DNA of 64,000 nt from Methylopila sp. 73B (GTDB taxonomy: Bacteria; Pseudomonadota; Alphaproteobacteria; Rhizobiales; Methylopilaceae): assembly GCF_000526315.1 (NCBI RefSeq), contig NZ_JAFV01000001.1, positions 1,674,001 through 1,738,000 of the forward strand. Reading direction: 5' to 3'. Each line of letters opens with the position of its first letter. Positions within the stretch are counted from its first letter, which is position 1. Position numbers and translations under genes: made by a program. A model generated the notes under the pieces. That model was given only the letters and a program-made list of their open reading frames with translations. It did not search any database and had not been told where the DNA came from. This document shows, piece by piece, positions 25,493-34,830 of the stretch.

Positions 25493-27043
25493 TCACCCCT
25501 CGTATGTCGCCGGCAGCCCGTCGAGGAACCGCGCGGCGTCAGCGCGGATTTCGGCGACGCGCTCCGGGGTCATCCGCGCGAGGTTGCGGTAGGGCATGGC
25601 CAGCCGATGGTTGCGCCCGAGCGCCTCTTCGTTCCGGATAAGAAAATCCCAGTACAAATAGTTGAACGGACAGGCATTTTCTCCGGCCTTAGCCTTCACG
25701 TCATAGCGGCACGTCTTGCAGTAGTCCGACATCCGGTCGATGTAGGCGCCGGACGCCGCATAGGGTTTTGACGCCAGCATGCCGCCGTCGGCGAACAGCG
25801 CCATACCCTGCACGTTCGGCAGCTCCACCCACTCGTAGGCGTCGGCGTAGACCAGCAGGAACCAGTCCTGCACCTCGCGCGGGCGGACGCCGGCGAGCAG
25901 CGCGAAGTTGCCGAGCACCATCAGGCGCTGGATGTGGTGGGCGTAGGCGTGGTCGCGGGTGTCGCCGACGCAGTGCGCGAGGCAGTTCAGGTCGGTCTCG
26001 GCGGTCCAGTAGAGGTCGGGGAGTTTTCGATCAGCGCCGAGCGCGTTGGTCTCGCGGTACTCCGGCATCTTCAGCCAGTAGACGCCGCGGACATACTCCC
26101 GCCAGCCGAGGATCTGGCGGACGAAGCCCTCGACCGCGTTCAGCGGCGCCGCGCGCGCATCATAGGCCGCCACCGCCGCGTCGCAGACCTCGCGCGCCGT
26201 CAGCAGCCCGGCGTTGAGGTAAGGCGAGACGACGCCGTGAAACAGGAAGGGCTCGCCGGCCTTCATCGCGTCCTGATAGTCGCCGAAGCGGGGCAGCGCC
26301 TCGCCCACGAAGGCGTCGAGCGCCTCCAGCGCCTGCGCGCGCGTCCAGCCCCAGCCGTAGTGGTCGAGCGTCCCGAAATTGCCGGAAAAGCGCGCCTCGA
26401 CCAGCGCCATCACCTCCCGGACCGCGGCGTCGGGCTCGAAGCGGACGCGGGCGGGCGGCTCCACGCCCTTCGGCAGGCTCTTGCGGTTGTCGGGGTCGTA
26501 GTTCCACTGGCCGCCTTCCGGCGCCTCGCCGTCCATCAGCAGGCCGCTCTCCTTCCGCATCTCGCGGTAGAAGAACTCCATCCGCAGCCCCTTGCGGCCG
26601 TGCGCCCAGGCCTCGAAGCGTGCGCGCGAGCACAGGAAGCGGTCGTCTTCGCGGATGACGACGTCGGCGTCGAGCTCCTCGCGCCAGTCCTGCATCATCT
26701 CGAGCACGCGCCATTCGCCGGGCTCGGTCAGCGTGAGGCGGTCGCAGCCATGGCGCTCGAGCGCGCGCTTGACCTCGCCGCCAAGCGAGCCGGCGTTGCT
26801 GGCGTCGTCGAGCGCGACGTAGTCCACGGTCACGCCTTCGCCGCGCAGTTCCTCCGCGAAAGCGCGCATCGCGGCGAACAGGAAGACGAGCTTCTGCTTG
26901 TGATGGCCGACGTAGCTCGCCTCCTCCATCACTTCGGCCAGGAGCACGACGTCGACGGCGACGTCGAGGTCTTTCAGCGAGGCGATGCCGCGGGTGAGCT
27001 GGTCGGCGAGAAGCAGGCGGAGGGTTTTGGCCACGGGCGACAT
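25493..27043 (-). CDS. Iron-sulfur cryptochrome/photolyase (FeS-BCP, PhrB-type)
   Basis: A 516-residue photolyase-related flavoprotein, probably repairing (6-4) photoproducts in light. The N-terminal Rossmann domain starts LRLLLADQLTRGIASL. Four cysteines have the exact spacing of the 4Fe-4S ligands of Agrobacterium PhrB: C354, then C442 and C445 (YCKTC), then C458 (ACPFNYLYWDF). The FAD-domain segments NFALLAGVRP and YEWVELPNVQGMALFADGG are present. The start at 27043 (MSPVAK) is the first ATG; a TTG at 27052 is less likely. Confidence 0.95.
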   Translation of the reverse strand: MSPVAKTLRLLLADQLTRGIASLKDLDVAVDVVLLAEVMEEASYVGHHKQKLVFLFAAMRAFAEELRGEGVTVDYVALDDASNAGSLGGEVKRALERHGCDRLTLTEPGEWRVLEMMQDWREELDADVVIREDDRFLCSRARFEAWAHGRKGLRMEFFYREMRKESGLLMDGEAPEGGQWNYDPDNRKSLPKGVEPPARVRFEPDAAVREVMALVEARFSGNFGTLDHYGWGWTRAQALEALDAFVGEALPRFGDYQDAMKAGEPFLFHGVVSPYLNAGLLTAREVCDAAVAAYDARAAPLNAVEGFVRQILGWREYVRGVYWLKMPEYRETNALGADRKLPDLYWTAETDLNCLAHCVGDTRDHAYAHHIQRLMVLGNFALLAGVRPREVQDWFLLVYADAYEWVELPNVQGMALFADGGMLASKPYAASGAYIDRMSDYCKTCRYDVKAKAGENACPFNYLYWDFLIRNEEALGRNHRLAMPYRNLARMTPERVAEIRADAARFLDGLPATYEG

Positions 27044-27122
27044 ACGCGCCAATCGCGGCCGTGGTTCGCTCCGGCGCGCTCGGCGTCCGCCGCGGCTCCC
27101 TTAAGTGAACGCGACATGCGTT

Positions 27123-27235
27123 CCACGCTCCGCCGTCGCCCCGGGCTCGTCTCAAGTCTCATAAGCCCGCCGGTGGAGATGGTGCTGAACCAGGCAGGCT
27201 TATGGATTCCGGGACTTCGCCCGGAATGACGGCGT
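27123..27235 (-). repeat. REP-like palindromic element, copy A
   Basis: Read on the minus strand it matches the plus-strand element at 35616-35720: CGCCGTCATTCCGGGCGAAG at one end, an internal CATAAGCC...GGCTTATG inverted repeat, and GGGCGACGGCGGAGCGTG at the other end. The gap between photolyase and DUF2059 has no gene. Confidence 0.8.
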
Positions 27236-27333
27236 GGTTCAATGCGTCGGCGAACCAACTCCCAAACGGAAAGCGGCGGCCTCGCGTCTCCGCGAAACCG
27301 CCGCTTTCAGATGTCACCCGCGCCGCGCCCCGA

Positions 27334-27840
27334 TCAGATGTCGTGGCCGCGCTTCTTCATTTCCTGCCGCATGCGGCTCACCACGTCCTGGCTCATCTGC
27401 CGGCTCCAGGCGTTGGTCTTCTCGTAGCTCGCCTGCAGCACGGCCGGCAGGATCTGCACCAGCTTCTTGCCCGAGGGCGTGGTGTAGAAGGTCTTGATGT
27501 CGGTCAGCTCCTGGTCGGAGAAGCGCTCGGCGTAGACCGTCGCGACGTCGTTGAGCAGCTGCTCGCGGCGCGCCTCGAACTCGGGCTGCAGCGTCTTGAT
27601 GACCTCGTCGAAATCCTTGGACAGCTCGGGCCGGGTGCGCACGAAGGTGCGCTTCGCCTCGTCCAGGAAAATCGGAATGATGCCGTCAAAGGTCTCAGCG
27701 GCGCCGGAGACGTCGATCACCTCCCGCGCCGTCTTGAGTTTCGCCTCCTGCGTTTCGTCGGCCCAGGCCGGCGCGGCGGAGACGGCGAGGGCGAGCCCGG
27801 CCGCGGCGCCGATCCGGCGCAGGGCGATGCGAAACGTCAT
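27334..27840 (-). CDS. Secreted DUF2059 domain protein
   Basis: A 168-residue protein with a Sec signal peptide (about 1-27, ending APAWA) and a helical DUF2059 domain whose hallmark, [21 protein letters not shown], is at about 108-128. The function of the family is unknown; it is periplasmic or surface-exposed. Its start codon overlaps the rpiA stop (ATGA, 27837-27840), so it is translated with rpiA. The tail is basic ([12 protein letters not shown]). Confidence 0.9.
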   Translation of the reverse strand: MTFRIALRRIGAAAGLALAVSAAPAWADETQEAKLKTAREVIDVSGAAETFDGIIPIFLDEAKRTFVRTRPELSKDFDEVIKTLQPEFEARREQLLNDVATVYAERFSDQELTDIKTFYTTPSGKKLVQILPAVLQASYEKTNAWSRQMSQDVVSRMRQEMKKRGHDI

Positions 27841-28571
27841 GCGAATCTCCTTGAGGCTTCCGGGATCGAGCGGCCTTGCGGCTCGATCGTGACGACGCCG
27901 TTCGCGCTCGCGACGAGCGCGAGGTCGGCGAGGCCGATGAACAGTCCGTGCTCGACCACGCCCGGGATCGCGGCGAGCGCCGCGGCGAGCTCTTCGGGTC
28001 GGTCGATGCGGCCGAACTTGCCGTCGACGATGTAATGGCCGCCGTCCGTCACGATCGGGCAGGCGTCTTCCGCCCGGCGCATGTCGATCTCGCCGGAGAG
28101 GCCGAGATCGCGCGCGACGCGCTCGACGGCGCGGCGGGTGGTCTCCTTGCCGAACGGCACGACCTCGATCGGAAGCGGGAAGCGGCCCAGCGTCTCGACG
28201 AGCTTGGAGTCGTCAGCGATCACGATCATCCGCTTGGAGGCGAAGGCGACGATTTTCTCGCGCAGCAGCGCCGCGCCGCCGCCCTTGATCAGGCGCAGCT
28301 GCGGGTCGATCTCGTCCGCGCCGTCCACCGTCAGGTCGAGCTCGGGCTCCTCCTTCAGCGTCGTCAGCGGCACGCCGTAGCGCTCGGCGAGCTCCCGGGT
28401 CGACTCGGAGGTCGGCACGCCGACCACGTCGAGGCCCTGGCTCACCTTCTCGCCCAGCAGCTCCACGAACAGCGCGGCCGTGGAGCCGGTGCCGAGGCCG
28501 AGCTTCATGCCTGGCCGCACGTGCGCCAGCGCGGCCTCCGCCGCGGCGCGTTTGAAGTCGTCGATGCTCAA
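27837..28571 (-). CDS. rpiA: Ribose-5-phosphate isomerase A
   Basis: Interconverts ribose-5-phosphate and ribulose-5-phosphate in the pentose phosphate pathway. 244 residues. Signatures: [13 protein letters not shown] phosphate loop (25-37), the catalytic TVDGADEID segment (near 80) with its acidic residues, and [14 protein letters not shown]. The start is a TTG at 28571 with a CAGGGA ribosome binding site; no in-frame ATG lies close. It overlaps the DUF2059 gene downstream. Confidence 0.97.
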   Translation of the reverse strand: MSIDDFKRAAAEAALAHVRPGMKLGLGTGSTAALFVELLGEKVSQGLDVVGVPTSESTRELAERYGVPLTTLKEEPELDLTVDGADEIDPQLRLIKGGGAALLREKIVAFASKRMIVIADDSKLVETLGRFPLPIEVVPFGKETTRRAVERVARDLGLSGEIDMRRAEDACPIVTDGGHYIVDGKFGRIDRPEELAAALAAIPGVVEHGLFIGLADLALVASANGVVTIEPQGRSIPEASRRFA

Positions 28572-28906
28572 GGGGTCCCTGTCCTTTTCAGCCGGCGAAG
28601 CCGGCGACGAGCGAAATGGCGTCTGCGCGGACGCCGCGCCGCGGACCGCCGCGGCGCCGGCCTGCGTGCGCTGCGCCGAGGCGCGGCCGCGTGGCCAAGA
28701 TTACCTTAGAGGTGATGCCGCCTGCGGCGGATTCAATGACGTCGCGCATGCCGTATAGCCGCTCATCGTCCCGCGCATAAAAAGCAGACGCCGGCCGTTC
28801 GACTGGCCGCGTCGGCGTATTCGTCCGCCCGGAATGACGTCTTCGTCCCCGGAACGACGGCGGCATACCACACCCGGACGCGGACCGGCCAGACCTGTCG
28901 CGGCCC
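28572..28906. other. Gene-free stretch with short palindromes
   Basis: A gap of 335 bases between rpiA and a secreted protein gene on the same strand. Both strands show only unlikely Arg/Ala-rich frames. Short CCCGGAATGACG and CCCCGGAACGACGG motifs at 28830-28862 resemble a decayed copy of the palindromic repeats seen elsewhere in the window. The promoter of rpiA should be in the part nearest 28572. Confidence 0.5.
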
Positions 28907-29287
28907 TCAACGCGCAAGCGGCGTGCAGACCACCTGTTCGCCGAGCACGTAACACGAGCTCATGCGGCCGGAGCGGCGGTCCACCCGGAACACGCCGCCC
29001 TCGCGGCTGTGGTTGGAGGCGACCAGATCATAGACGCCCGGCTGCTGCGGCCCCGCCCCCTCGCCGGCGGGGAAGCAGAGCGTCACGCCAACGGTGCCGT
29101 CCTTCACCGCATACTGGCAGGAGCCCATCTCGCCGGTCGCCCGGTCGACCCGGTACATGCGGTTGAGATCGACCTGCGGGGCGGCGAGGAAGGCGTGGTC
29201 GGGCTGAGGGTCGGGCGTCTGGGCCAGCGCCGCGCCTCCGAACAGGACGGTCGCGGCCAGCGCGGCGCTCAGACGGGCGATCGGCAT
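28907..29287 (-). CDS. Small secreted hypothetical protein
   Basis: A 126-residue protein with a Sec signal peptide (about 1-23, ending GAALAQ). The mature part holds two similar motifs, MYRVDRATGEMGSCQY and VFRVDRRSGRMSSCYV, about 55 residues apart, each followed by a second cysteine (TLCFP and VVCTP). This looks like an internal duplication with one disulfide per repeat. I do not recognise a named family. It is divergent from the gph gene (133 bases apart). Confidence 0.75.
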   Translation of the reverse strand: MPIARLSAALAATVLFGGAALAQTPDPQPDHAFLAAPQVDLNRMYRVDRATGEMGSCQYAVKDGTVGVTLCFPAGEGAGPQQPGVYDLVASNHSREGGVFRVDRRSGRMSSCYVLGEQVVCTPLAR

Positions 29288-29420
29288 GGGGGCCACCTCG
29301 GGGTCAGCGATTCGACCCGGCCGAGGGTAGCAGGACAGGCGCCCGCGCGCGCCGGCTTGCGCCGTGGGGCGCGCGCCCTGTAGAGGCTGACGCGTCCTCC
29401 CCCCGCATCGGGATCCGCTC

Positions 29421-30098
29421 ATGTCCGCAGCGCCGCTCACCGTCGTCTTCGACCTCGACGGCACCCTCGTCGAGTCCGCGCCCGACCTCGTCGAGGCGCT
29501 GAACGTGGTGATGGCCGCGGAGGGCTGCCCGCCGATCCCGATCGCGGAGGTGCGCGGCATGATGGGCGCCGGCGCCCGCGCGCTCGTCGAGCGCGGCCTG
29601 GCCGCCGCCGAGCGCACGCCTGCGAAGGAGCGCGTCGGCGAGCTCTACGCGCTGTTCCTCGAGCACTACGAGGCGCACATCGCCGACAGAAGCCACGTCT
29701 TTCCCGGCGTCGACGCCGCGCTCGACCGGCTCGACGCCTCGGGCGCGAAGCTCGCCGTCTGCACCAACAAGCTCGAGCGCTTCGCCGTGAAGCTGATGGG
29801 CGAGCTCGGGATCGCGAACCGCTTCGGCGCGATCGTCGGCGGCGACACCTACGGCGTCGCCAAGCCCGACGCCGCCCCGCTGCTCGGCGCGATCGCGCAG
29901 GTCGGCGGCGACCCGGCGCGCGCCGTCATGATCGGCGACAGCGGGACAGACGTCGCCGCCGCGAAGGCCGCGGGCGTGCCCTGCGTGGTGCTGAGCTTCG
30001 GCTACACCTCCGTCCCCCCGCGCGAGCTCGGCGGCGACGTGGTGATCGACCATTTCGACGAGCTCGACGGCGCGCTGGCGCGGCTCGGCCTCGCCTGA
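29421..30098 (+). CDS. gph: Phosphoglycolate phosphatase (HAD family)
   Basis: A 225-residue HAD hydrolase. Motif I is D11-L-D13 (VVFDLDGTLVES), motif II is the CTNK near 112, motif III is the KPDAAPL lysine, and motif IV is MIGDSGTDVAAA. Length and the helical cap fit Gph, which removes 2-phosphoglycolate formed during DNA repair or by Rubisco. It converges on the EamA gene with only 2 bases between the stops. A second HAD phosphatase lies at 32863-33549. Confidence 0.88.
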   Translation: MSAAPLTVVFDLDGTLVESAPDLVEALNVVMAAEGCPPIPIAEVRGMMGAGARALVERGLAAAERTPAKERVGELYALFLEHYEAHIADRSHVFPGVDAALDRLDASGAKLAVCTNKLERFAVKLMGELGIANRFGAIVGGDTYGVAKPDAAPLLGAIAQVGGDPARAVMIGDSGTDVAAAKAAGVPCVVLSFGYTSVPPRELGGDVVIDHFDELDGALARLGLA

Positions 30099-30100
30099 GG

Positions 30101-31045
30101 TCAGGCGCCCGGCGAGGGCGGGCTCGCCTTGCGGACCCGCGCCCGCTTGATGCCGAGCTTGCGCTCGCGCAGCACCACCGCGACGCCGGAGCCGACCACG
30201 ATCGCCCCGCCGATCACCATCGGCATGGACGGCAGGTCGCCAAACGCCAGAAAGCCGATCGCGAGCGCCCAGAGGATGGTCGTGTACTCGAACGGCGCGA
30301 TCAGCGACGCGTCCGCGTGCCGGTAGCCTTCGGTGAGCAGGATCTGCGCGACGCCGCCGACGAGGCCGGTGCCAACCAGTAGCAGCGCCGTCCGCGCGTC
30401 GGGCCAGACCCAGCCGAAGGTCAGCGAGACCGTGAGGCCGATCACTGTCGACCAGACGGTGAAATAGAACACGATCGCGCCGGTGCCCTCGCTCTGGGTC
30501 AGACGGCGGATCTGGATCATCGCCGCCGCGGTCAGCACCGTGGCGCAGATCGCGAAGGCGGCCCCCACCGCGGTCTCGCTCGCCTGCGCGCCGCCCGTCA
30601 CCACCGAGGCCAGCGCCCCGGATTCCAGCTGCGGCCAGAGCATAATCACGACGCCCGCGAGCCCGATCGCGACGGCGGTCCAGCGGTGCGCCATCACGCG
30701 CTCGCGAAGCAGCACCGCCGCGAAGATGATCGTCATCAGCGGCGAAGCGTAGCCGAGCACGGTCGCGTCCGGCAGCGGCAGGCGGGCGAGGCCCGCGAAC
30801 ATGCAGAACATCGAGCCGACGCCGATCGCGCTGCGCAGCATGTGCCCGAACGGCCGCTTGGTCTTCAGCGTCCTGACCACGTCCCCGCGCCACATCAGCC
30901 AGGCCATCAGCGGCGCCAGCGCGAACAGCGAGCGCGCGAACACCACCTGCCCTGTCGGCACGTCCGTGCCGATGGCGCGGACCATCGACGCCATCACCGT
31001 GAACAGGAAGGCGGAGAGAAGCTTGAAGCTGACGCCAAGGAGCAT
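30101..31045 (-). CDS. EamA/DMT-family transporter
   Basis: An inner-membrane protein of 314 residues with about ten predicted membrane segments arranged as two EamA repeats, typical of drug/metabolite exporters. The motifs ALAPLMAWLMWRGD and LPDATVLGYASPL belong to the family. The start at 31045 (MLLGVSFKLLSAF) begins right at the first membrane helix; an upstream ATG would add a basic tail. The substrate cannot be predicted. Confidence 0.9.
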   Translation of the reverse strand: MLLGVSFKLLSAFLFTVMASMVRAIGTDVPTGQVVFARSLFALAPLMAWLMWRGDVVRTLKTKRPFGHMLRSAIGVGSMFCMFAGLARLPLPDATVLGYASPLMTIIFAAVLLRERVMAHRWTAVAIGLAGVVIMLWPQLESGALASVVTGGAQASETAVGAAFAICATVLTAAAMIQIRRLTQSEGTGAIVFYFTVWSTVIGLTVSLTFGWVWPDARTALLLVGTGLVGGVAQILLTEGYRHADASLIAPFEYTTILWALAIGFLAFGDLPSMPMVIGGAIVVGSGVAVVLRERKLGIKRARVRKASPPSPGA

Positions 31046-31195
31046 GGAACCGCGGGGCCTTGCGCGACGCGCCTGGTGTGGCGCGTCGCCGCGGGCGGGC
31101 ATACCACGGCGCGTCCCCTCCCCCGGCGGTCAAGCGATGACTTTTGCGCAGGGCAGCATTGCGACGATCGGCGAGCTGGCCGCTCGGGAGCGCGT

Positions 31196-31930
31196 CTAGC
31201 CCGACGTCACGTCCTCGTCGCGCTCGGCTCCTTTCGGCCGCAGCCAGCGGGCGACCAGCCAGCAGACCAGCGCCCAGGACGCGCCCATGCACCAGCCCGC
31301 GAGCACGTCGGTCGGATAATGCACGCCGAGATAGACGCGGCTTACGCCGATCACGAGCGTCAGTGCGACCGCCACGCCGAAGATGAAACCGCGCACGCTC
31401 CGGCGCTTCTCGGTGCGGGCGAGCAGCACGCCGAGCGTGAGGTAGGTCGCGGCCGAGAGCATGGCGTGGCCGCTGGGGAAGCTCGCGGAGGAGACGTTCA
31501 CCAGATGGTCGACGAGCTCGGGCCGCGGGCGGGCGAAGCCCATCTTGAGCACGGAGCTGAGCACGGAGCCGCCGGCGACCGAGGCCAGCACCAGCCACGC
31601 CGCGCCCGTCCGCGCGGTGATGAAGAGATAAACCACGACAAGAGTGGTCAGCAGCGCCAGCACCGTCCAGCCGCCCAAGCTGGTGACGTCGATCATCGCC
31701 GCCTCGAGCCACCACGGCCCGATCGGCCGCGCCGGGTCGTCCGCCTGCCGCAGGGCGAGCAGGATCGACTCGTCGAAGGCGCGGGTCTGGCCCTCCGCCA
31801 TCTCGTCCGCGATCTGGGTGAACGCGAAGGCCATGCCCGACGCCACCAGGAAGGCGATGAGCGTGTTGAACTCCGGCATGCGCCAGGCGGGCGTGTAGCG
31901 GCGAAGCGTGGAGAGCGACTTGAGGTCCAA
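31196..31930 (-). CDS. PAP2-family membrane phosphatase
   Basis: A 244-residue membrane phosphatase of the type-2 phosphatidic acid phosphatase family. The three catalytic motifs are complete: KMGFARPRP (129-137), SFPSGHAM with the catalytic histidine (150-157), and SRVYLGVHYPTD (197-208). It has about six membrane helices. Substrates of the family are phosphatidic acid, undecaprenyl-pyrophosphate or similar lipids. The start is uncertain: a TTG at 31930 retains the LSTLRRYT N-terminus seen in family members, whereas the first ATG is at 31879. Confidence 0.85.
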   Translation of the reverse strand: MDLKSLSTLRRYTPAWRMPEFNTLIAFLVASGMAFAFTQIADEMAEGQTRAFDESILLALRQADDPARPIGPWWLEAAMIDVTSLGGWTVLALLTTLVVVYLFITARTGAAWLVLASVAGGSVLSSVLKMGFARPRPELVDHLVNVSSASFPSGHAMLSAATYLTLGVLLARTEKRRSVRGFIFGVAVALTLVIGVSRVYLGVHYPTDVLAGWCMGASWALVCWLVARWLRPKGAERDEDVTSG

Positions 31931-32134
31931 GGGAGATCCCGGCGGCTGGATGCGGACGTCGTGCGAGATAGAGCGGGAGCTTCGGATTTCGAACGGAGGT
32001 TCGGTCGCCGGAAGGCTTCCCGCGAAGGCTTCGCGCAAGAGCGAGACCGGGTCGTCGCCGAACGGGCTCCTCCTTCCCCTCCCCCTTGCGGGGAGGGGCA
32101 CCAACGGGATCAGCTCATGCCTTCCGCGACGACC
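31931..32134. other. Short gap with a small palindrome
   Basis: No gene is evident. A CCCCTCCCCCTTGCGGGGAGGGG hairpin near 32077-32099 lies between ATP12 (stop at 32135) and the PAP2 gene on the same strand and may terminate transcription from the ATP12 gene. Confidence 0.4.
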
Positions 32135-32866
32135 CTAACGCCCGCCCCGCGCCATGCGGACGGCCGCGTCCATGTCGCGGCGGCGGGCGGCGCGGCGGGC
32201 GAGAGCTTCGGCGTCGGAGCCCCAGAGCTCGACGTTCCAGTCCTCGTCCACATGCGCCGCCGCCCAGGCGTCGTCGACCGACAGCCGCCCGCGGTGAACG
32301 GCGAGGGCGATCAGGGCGGAGCCCGTGAGCGTGGTGACCACGCTGAGCCCCGCCAGCACGAAGACGTCCTCGCGCGGCACGGCGCGGTCCACGGCTTCGA
32401 GCGCCTCGTCGCTCTGCTCCACGTACATCACGCCCTCCGCCAGCACGAAGCGGGCGCCAAGCTCATCGCGGGCGAAGGCCAGCACCGGGTCCCAATGCGC
32501 GCTCTGCTTGGCCACGAGCCGATCGGGCGCGTCCGCGCGGTAGCACACGAGGTCGCTTCCGGCGTATTTGACGATCTCCGCGGCGACGGCCTCGCGTTCG
32601 CCGGCGACGCCGTCGATGGCGGCGTTGGCGAGCCGGGTGAGCGGCATGGTGGCGGGGTCGATCGTCTCGCCCTGCGCCGCCCATTCGGCGGCGACCTCTT
32701 CGGCGAGCGCGCGATCCGCGAAGGCGAGCGGCGAGCGGCCGGGCGTGCGCGTGGTCTTGCCGTCGAGCGCGATCGCCCAGAGCCCTTCGCGCTCGACTGC
32801 TTCCGCCGTCTTGTAGAACCGCTTCGGCAGAGCCGGGCGGCCGAAGGCGTCGGCGCCGGCGCTCAT
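32135..32866 (-). CDS. ATP12-family F1-ATPase assembly chaperone
   Basis: A 243-residue homologue of mitochondrial Atp12, which binds the F1 alpha subunit during ATP synthase assembly. Family features are the KRFYKTA start, the WAIALDGKTTRTPGRSPLA segment, the EWAAQGETIDPATMPLTRLANAAID core and the acidic AHVDEDWNVELWG segment near the end. ATP12 is a hallmark of alphaproteobacteria and mitochondria. The start overlaps the HAD gene stop (ATGA, 32863-32866), as in other genomes of the group, where rluC, HAD and atp12 are often neighbours. Confidence 0.92.
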   Translation of the reverse strand: MSAGADAFGRPALPKRFYKTAEAVEREGLWAIALDGKTTRTPGRSPLAFADRALAEEVAAEWAAQGETIDPATMPLTRLANAAIDGVAGEREAVAAEIVKYAGSDLVCYRADAPDRLVAKQSAHWDPVLAFARDELGARFVLAEGVMYVEQSDEALEAVDRAVPREDVFVLAGLSVVTTLTGSALIALAVHRGRLSVDDAWAAAHVDEDWNVELWGSDAEALARRAARRRDMDAAVRMARGGR

Positions 32867-33549
32867 TCCGCGGCCTCCGGCGCACGAACCTCCGGCGGGC
32901 CGAAACCCAGCGCGGCGTCCAGTTCGTCGAAGCTCGAGATCACCCGCTCGGCGCCCGAGGCGAGCAGCCGATCCGCGGGGTGGTAGCCCCAGGCCACGCC
33001 GATCGCCCGCGCGCCCGCCGAGCGCGCCATCATCATGTCGAAGGTGGTGTCGCCGATCATGACCATGTCCTCGGCCGGCACGCCGGCCTCGGCCGCGGCC
33101 TGCAGGAGCATGGCCGGGTGCGGCTTCGACGGCGCGTCGTCCGCGCACTGGGTCGCCGAGAACAGGTCGCGCACCCCGAAGGTGTCGAGGAAGCGGTTGA
33201 CCCCGCGGCGGGAATTGCCCGTGGCGATCCCAAGCAGCACGCCTTCGCGCGCGGCCAGGGCCTTCAGGATGTCGAGCGCGCCGTCGTAGAGCGGGTCGGC
33301 CTCCGGAGCGGCCTTCCGCCGGGCGTTGAAGCTCTGCTTGAAGGCGAGGCCGATGGCGTCGATGGGATGGTCCGGCCGTTCGAGGCTGATCGCCTCCACC
33401 GCCTCGCGCACCGAGAGCCCGACGACCGCCAGCACCCGCTCGCGCGACGGCGGCTCGAGACCGTTGAGCTGGTAGGCCTCGGCCATGGACGCGACGATGG
33501 CGTGCTGGCTGTCGAGCAGCGTGCCGTCCACGTCGAATACGACGAGCAT
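32863..33549 (-). CDS. HAD-IA family phosphatase
   Basis: A 228-residue HAD hydrolase: motif I D6-V-D8 (VVFDVDGTLLDS), motif II IATGNSRRG, motif III KPHPAML and motif IV MIGDTTFDMMMA. It resembles phosphoglycolate phosphatases but groups by position with ATP12 and RluC rather than with the gph gene at 29421. The substrate is unknown. It overlaps the ATP12 gene, so the two are translated together. Confidence 0.88.
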   Translation of the reverse strand: MLVVFDVDGTLLDSQHAIVASMAEAYQLNGLEPPSRERVLAVVGLSVREAVEAISLERPDHPIDAIGLAFKQSFNARRKAAPEADPLYDGALDILKALAAREGVLLGIATGNSRRGVNRFLDTFGVRDLFSATQCADDAPSKPHPAMLLQAAAEAGVPAEDMVMIGDTTFDMMMARSAGARAIGVAWGYHPADRLLASGAERVISSFDELDAALGFGPPEVRAPEAAE

Positions 33550-33663
33550 GAGCGAACTCCCGTGATCGACGTGGACTAAGACGCGCGCGCGGGCCGCGCA
33601 AGAGCGCCCCTCCCTGCCGCGACCCTGCGCGCTATCTCGCGTCCACGATTTCAGGGGATCCGA

Positions 33664-34830
33664 ATGACCGAAACTCAGCCGACCGACCCTGCGCAGGAGC
33701 GCGACGCCAAGCTTGTCGGGCGGCTGCCGCTGGCGTTCCACGACGACGACCCGAACGCCGAGAAGGCGCTGCACGAGGACATTTCGGCGATCGTCGCCAT
33801 GGGCGACGGCGAAAGCCTGTGGGTCGGCGTTGACGAGGGCGCGTCGCTCGAGCGGCTGGTCGCCCGGCGCGATCCCGACGGCGTGGTCATCGGCTACGGC
33901 GGGCACGTGCGCTTCGACCTTCACGATTTCTTCGACTTCCCCTCCGGCGAAAGCGAGGAGGCGGACGTCGAGGGCCTGTCGATCGCGGACGGCTATCTCT
34001 GGGTCGTCGGGTCCCACAGCCTCAAGCGCAAGAAGCCGAAGCACGGCGATCATCCCAACGAGGCGCTGGAGCAGCTGACGAAGGTCCAGCGCGAGGCGAA
34101 CCGCTTCCTGATCGGGCGCATTCCGATCGCCGCGGGCGACCGGCCGGGCGCGCCAACGCTGACGGCCAAGGCGGCTGCGCTCGACGGCGGCAAGCGCAAG
34201 CGCCGCTCGGGCGCGCTGCCGATGGGGCGCACGCACAGCCCGCTCTCGAAGCTGCTCGCGAAGGACGTGCACCTCGGACCCTTCCTCTCGATCCCGTCGA
34301 AGGACAACGGTTTCGACGTCGAGGGCCTCGCGGTGCTGGGCGAGCGGGTGTTCCTGGGCCTCCGCGGCCCCGTGCTGCGGGGCTGGGCGATCGTGCTCGA
34401 GCTGCGGATCGTCGCGACCCGCAAGGGACGGCTGAAGCTGAAGCCCGTCGACGACGACGCCGCGCTCTACCGCAAGCACTTCCTCGACCTTGACGGCCTC
34501 GGCGTGCGGTCGCTGCTGGTGCAGGGGAACGACATGCTGCTGCTGACGGGGCCGACGATGGACCTCGACGGCCCGGTGCGGCTGCACCGCTGGCGGAACG
34601 CGCTGCTCGCCCACGACAGCTCGGTCATCCCGCGGGAGGAGGTCGCGCCGATCCTCGACCTGCCGTTCGGCGAGGGCGTGGACCACGCCGAGGGCGCGAC
34701 GATCTTCGCCCTCAGGCCGGGCGCGAAGCCGACGCTGGTCGTCGCCTACGACAGCCCCTCCCCCGCCCGCGTGCTGCCGAGCGGCCAGGGCGCGCTGGCG
34801 GACGTGTTCGAGCTGCCGGACATGGCCTGA
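33664..34830 (+). CDS. DUF3616 domain protein
   Basis: A 388-residue soluble protein of the DUF3616 family. Hallmarks are DISAIVAMGDGESLWVGVDEG, GFDVEGLAVLGERVFLGLRGPV and the late HAEGATIF segment; the repeated beta-strand pattern suggests a beta-propeller. It has no signal peptide. The function is unknown. It lies on the opposite strand between the HAD/ATP12 pair and rluC, so it interrupts the usual neighbourhood. Confidence 0.9.
   Translation: MTETQPTDPAQERDAKLVGRLPLAFHDDDPNAEKALHEDISAIVAMGDGESLWVGVDEGASLERLVARRDPDGVVIGYGGHVRFDLHDFFDFPSGESEEADVEGLSIADGYLWVVGSHSLKRKKPKHGDHPNEALEQLTKVQREANRFLIGRIPIAAGDRPGAPTLTAKAAALDGGKRKRRSGALPMGRTHSPLSKLLAKDVHLGPFLSIPSKDNGFDVEGLAVLGERVFLGLRGPVLRGWAIVLELRIVATRKGRLKLKPVDDDAALYRKHFLDLDGLGVRSLLVQGNDMLLLTGPTMDLDGPVRLHRWRNALLAHDSSVIPREEVAPILDLPFGEGVDHAEGATIFALRPGAKPTLVVAYDSPSPARVLPSGQGALADVFELPDMA

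Noticed and set aside
29421-33549. The two HAD phosphatase genes considered as a recent duplication
   Set aside because: They share only general HAD motifs and sit in different conserved neighbourhoods; they look like ordinary paralogues.
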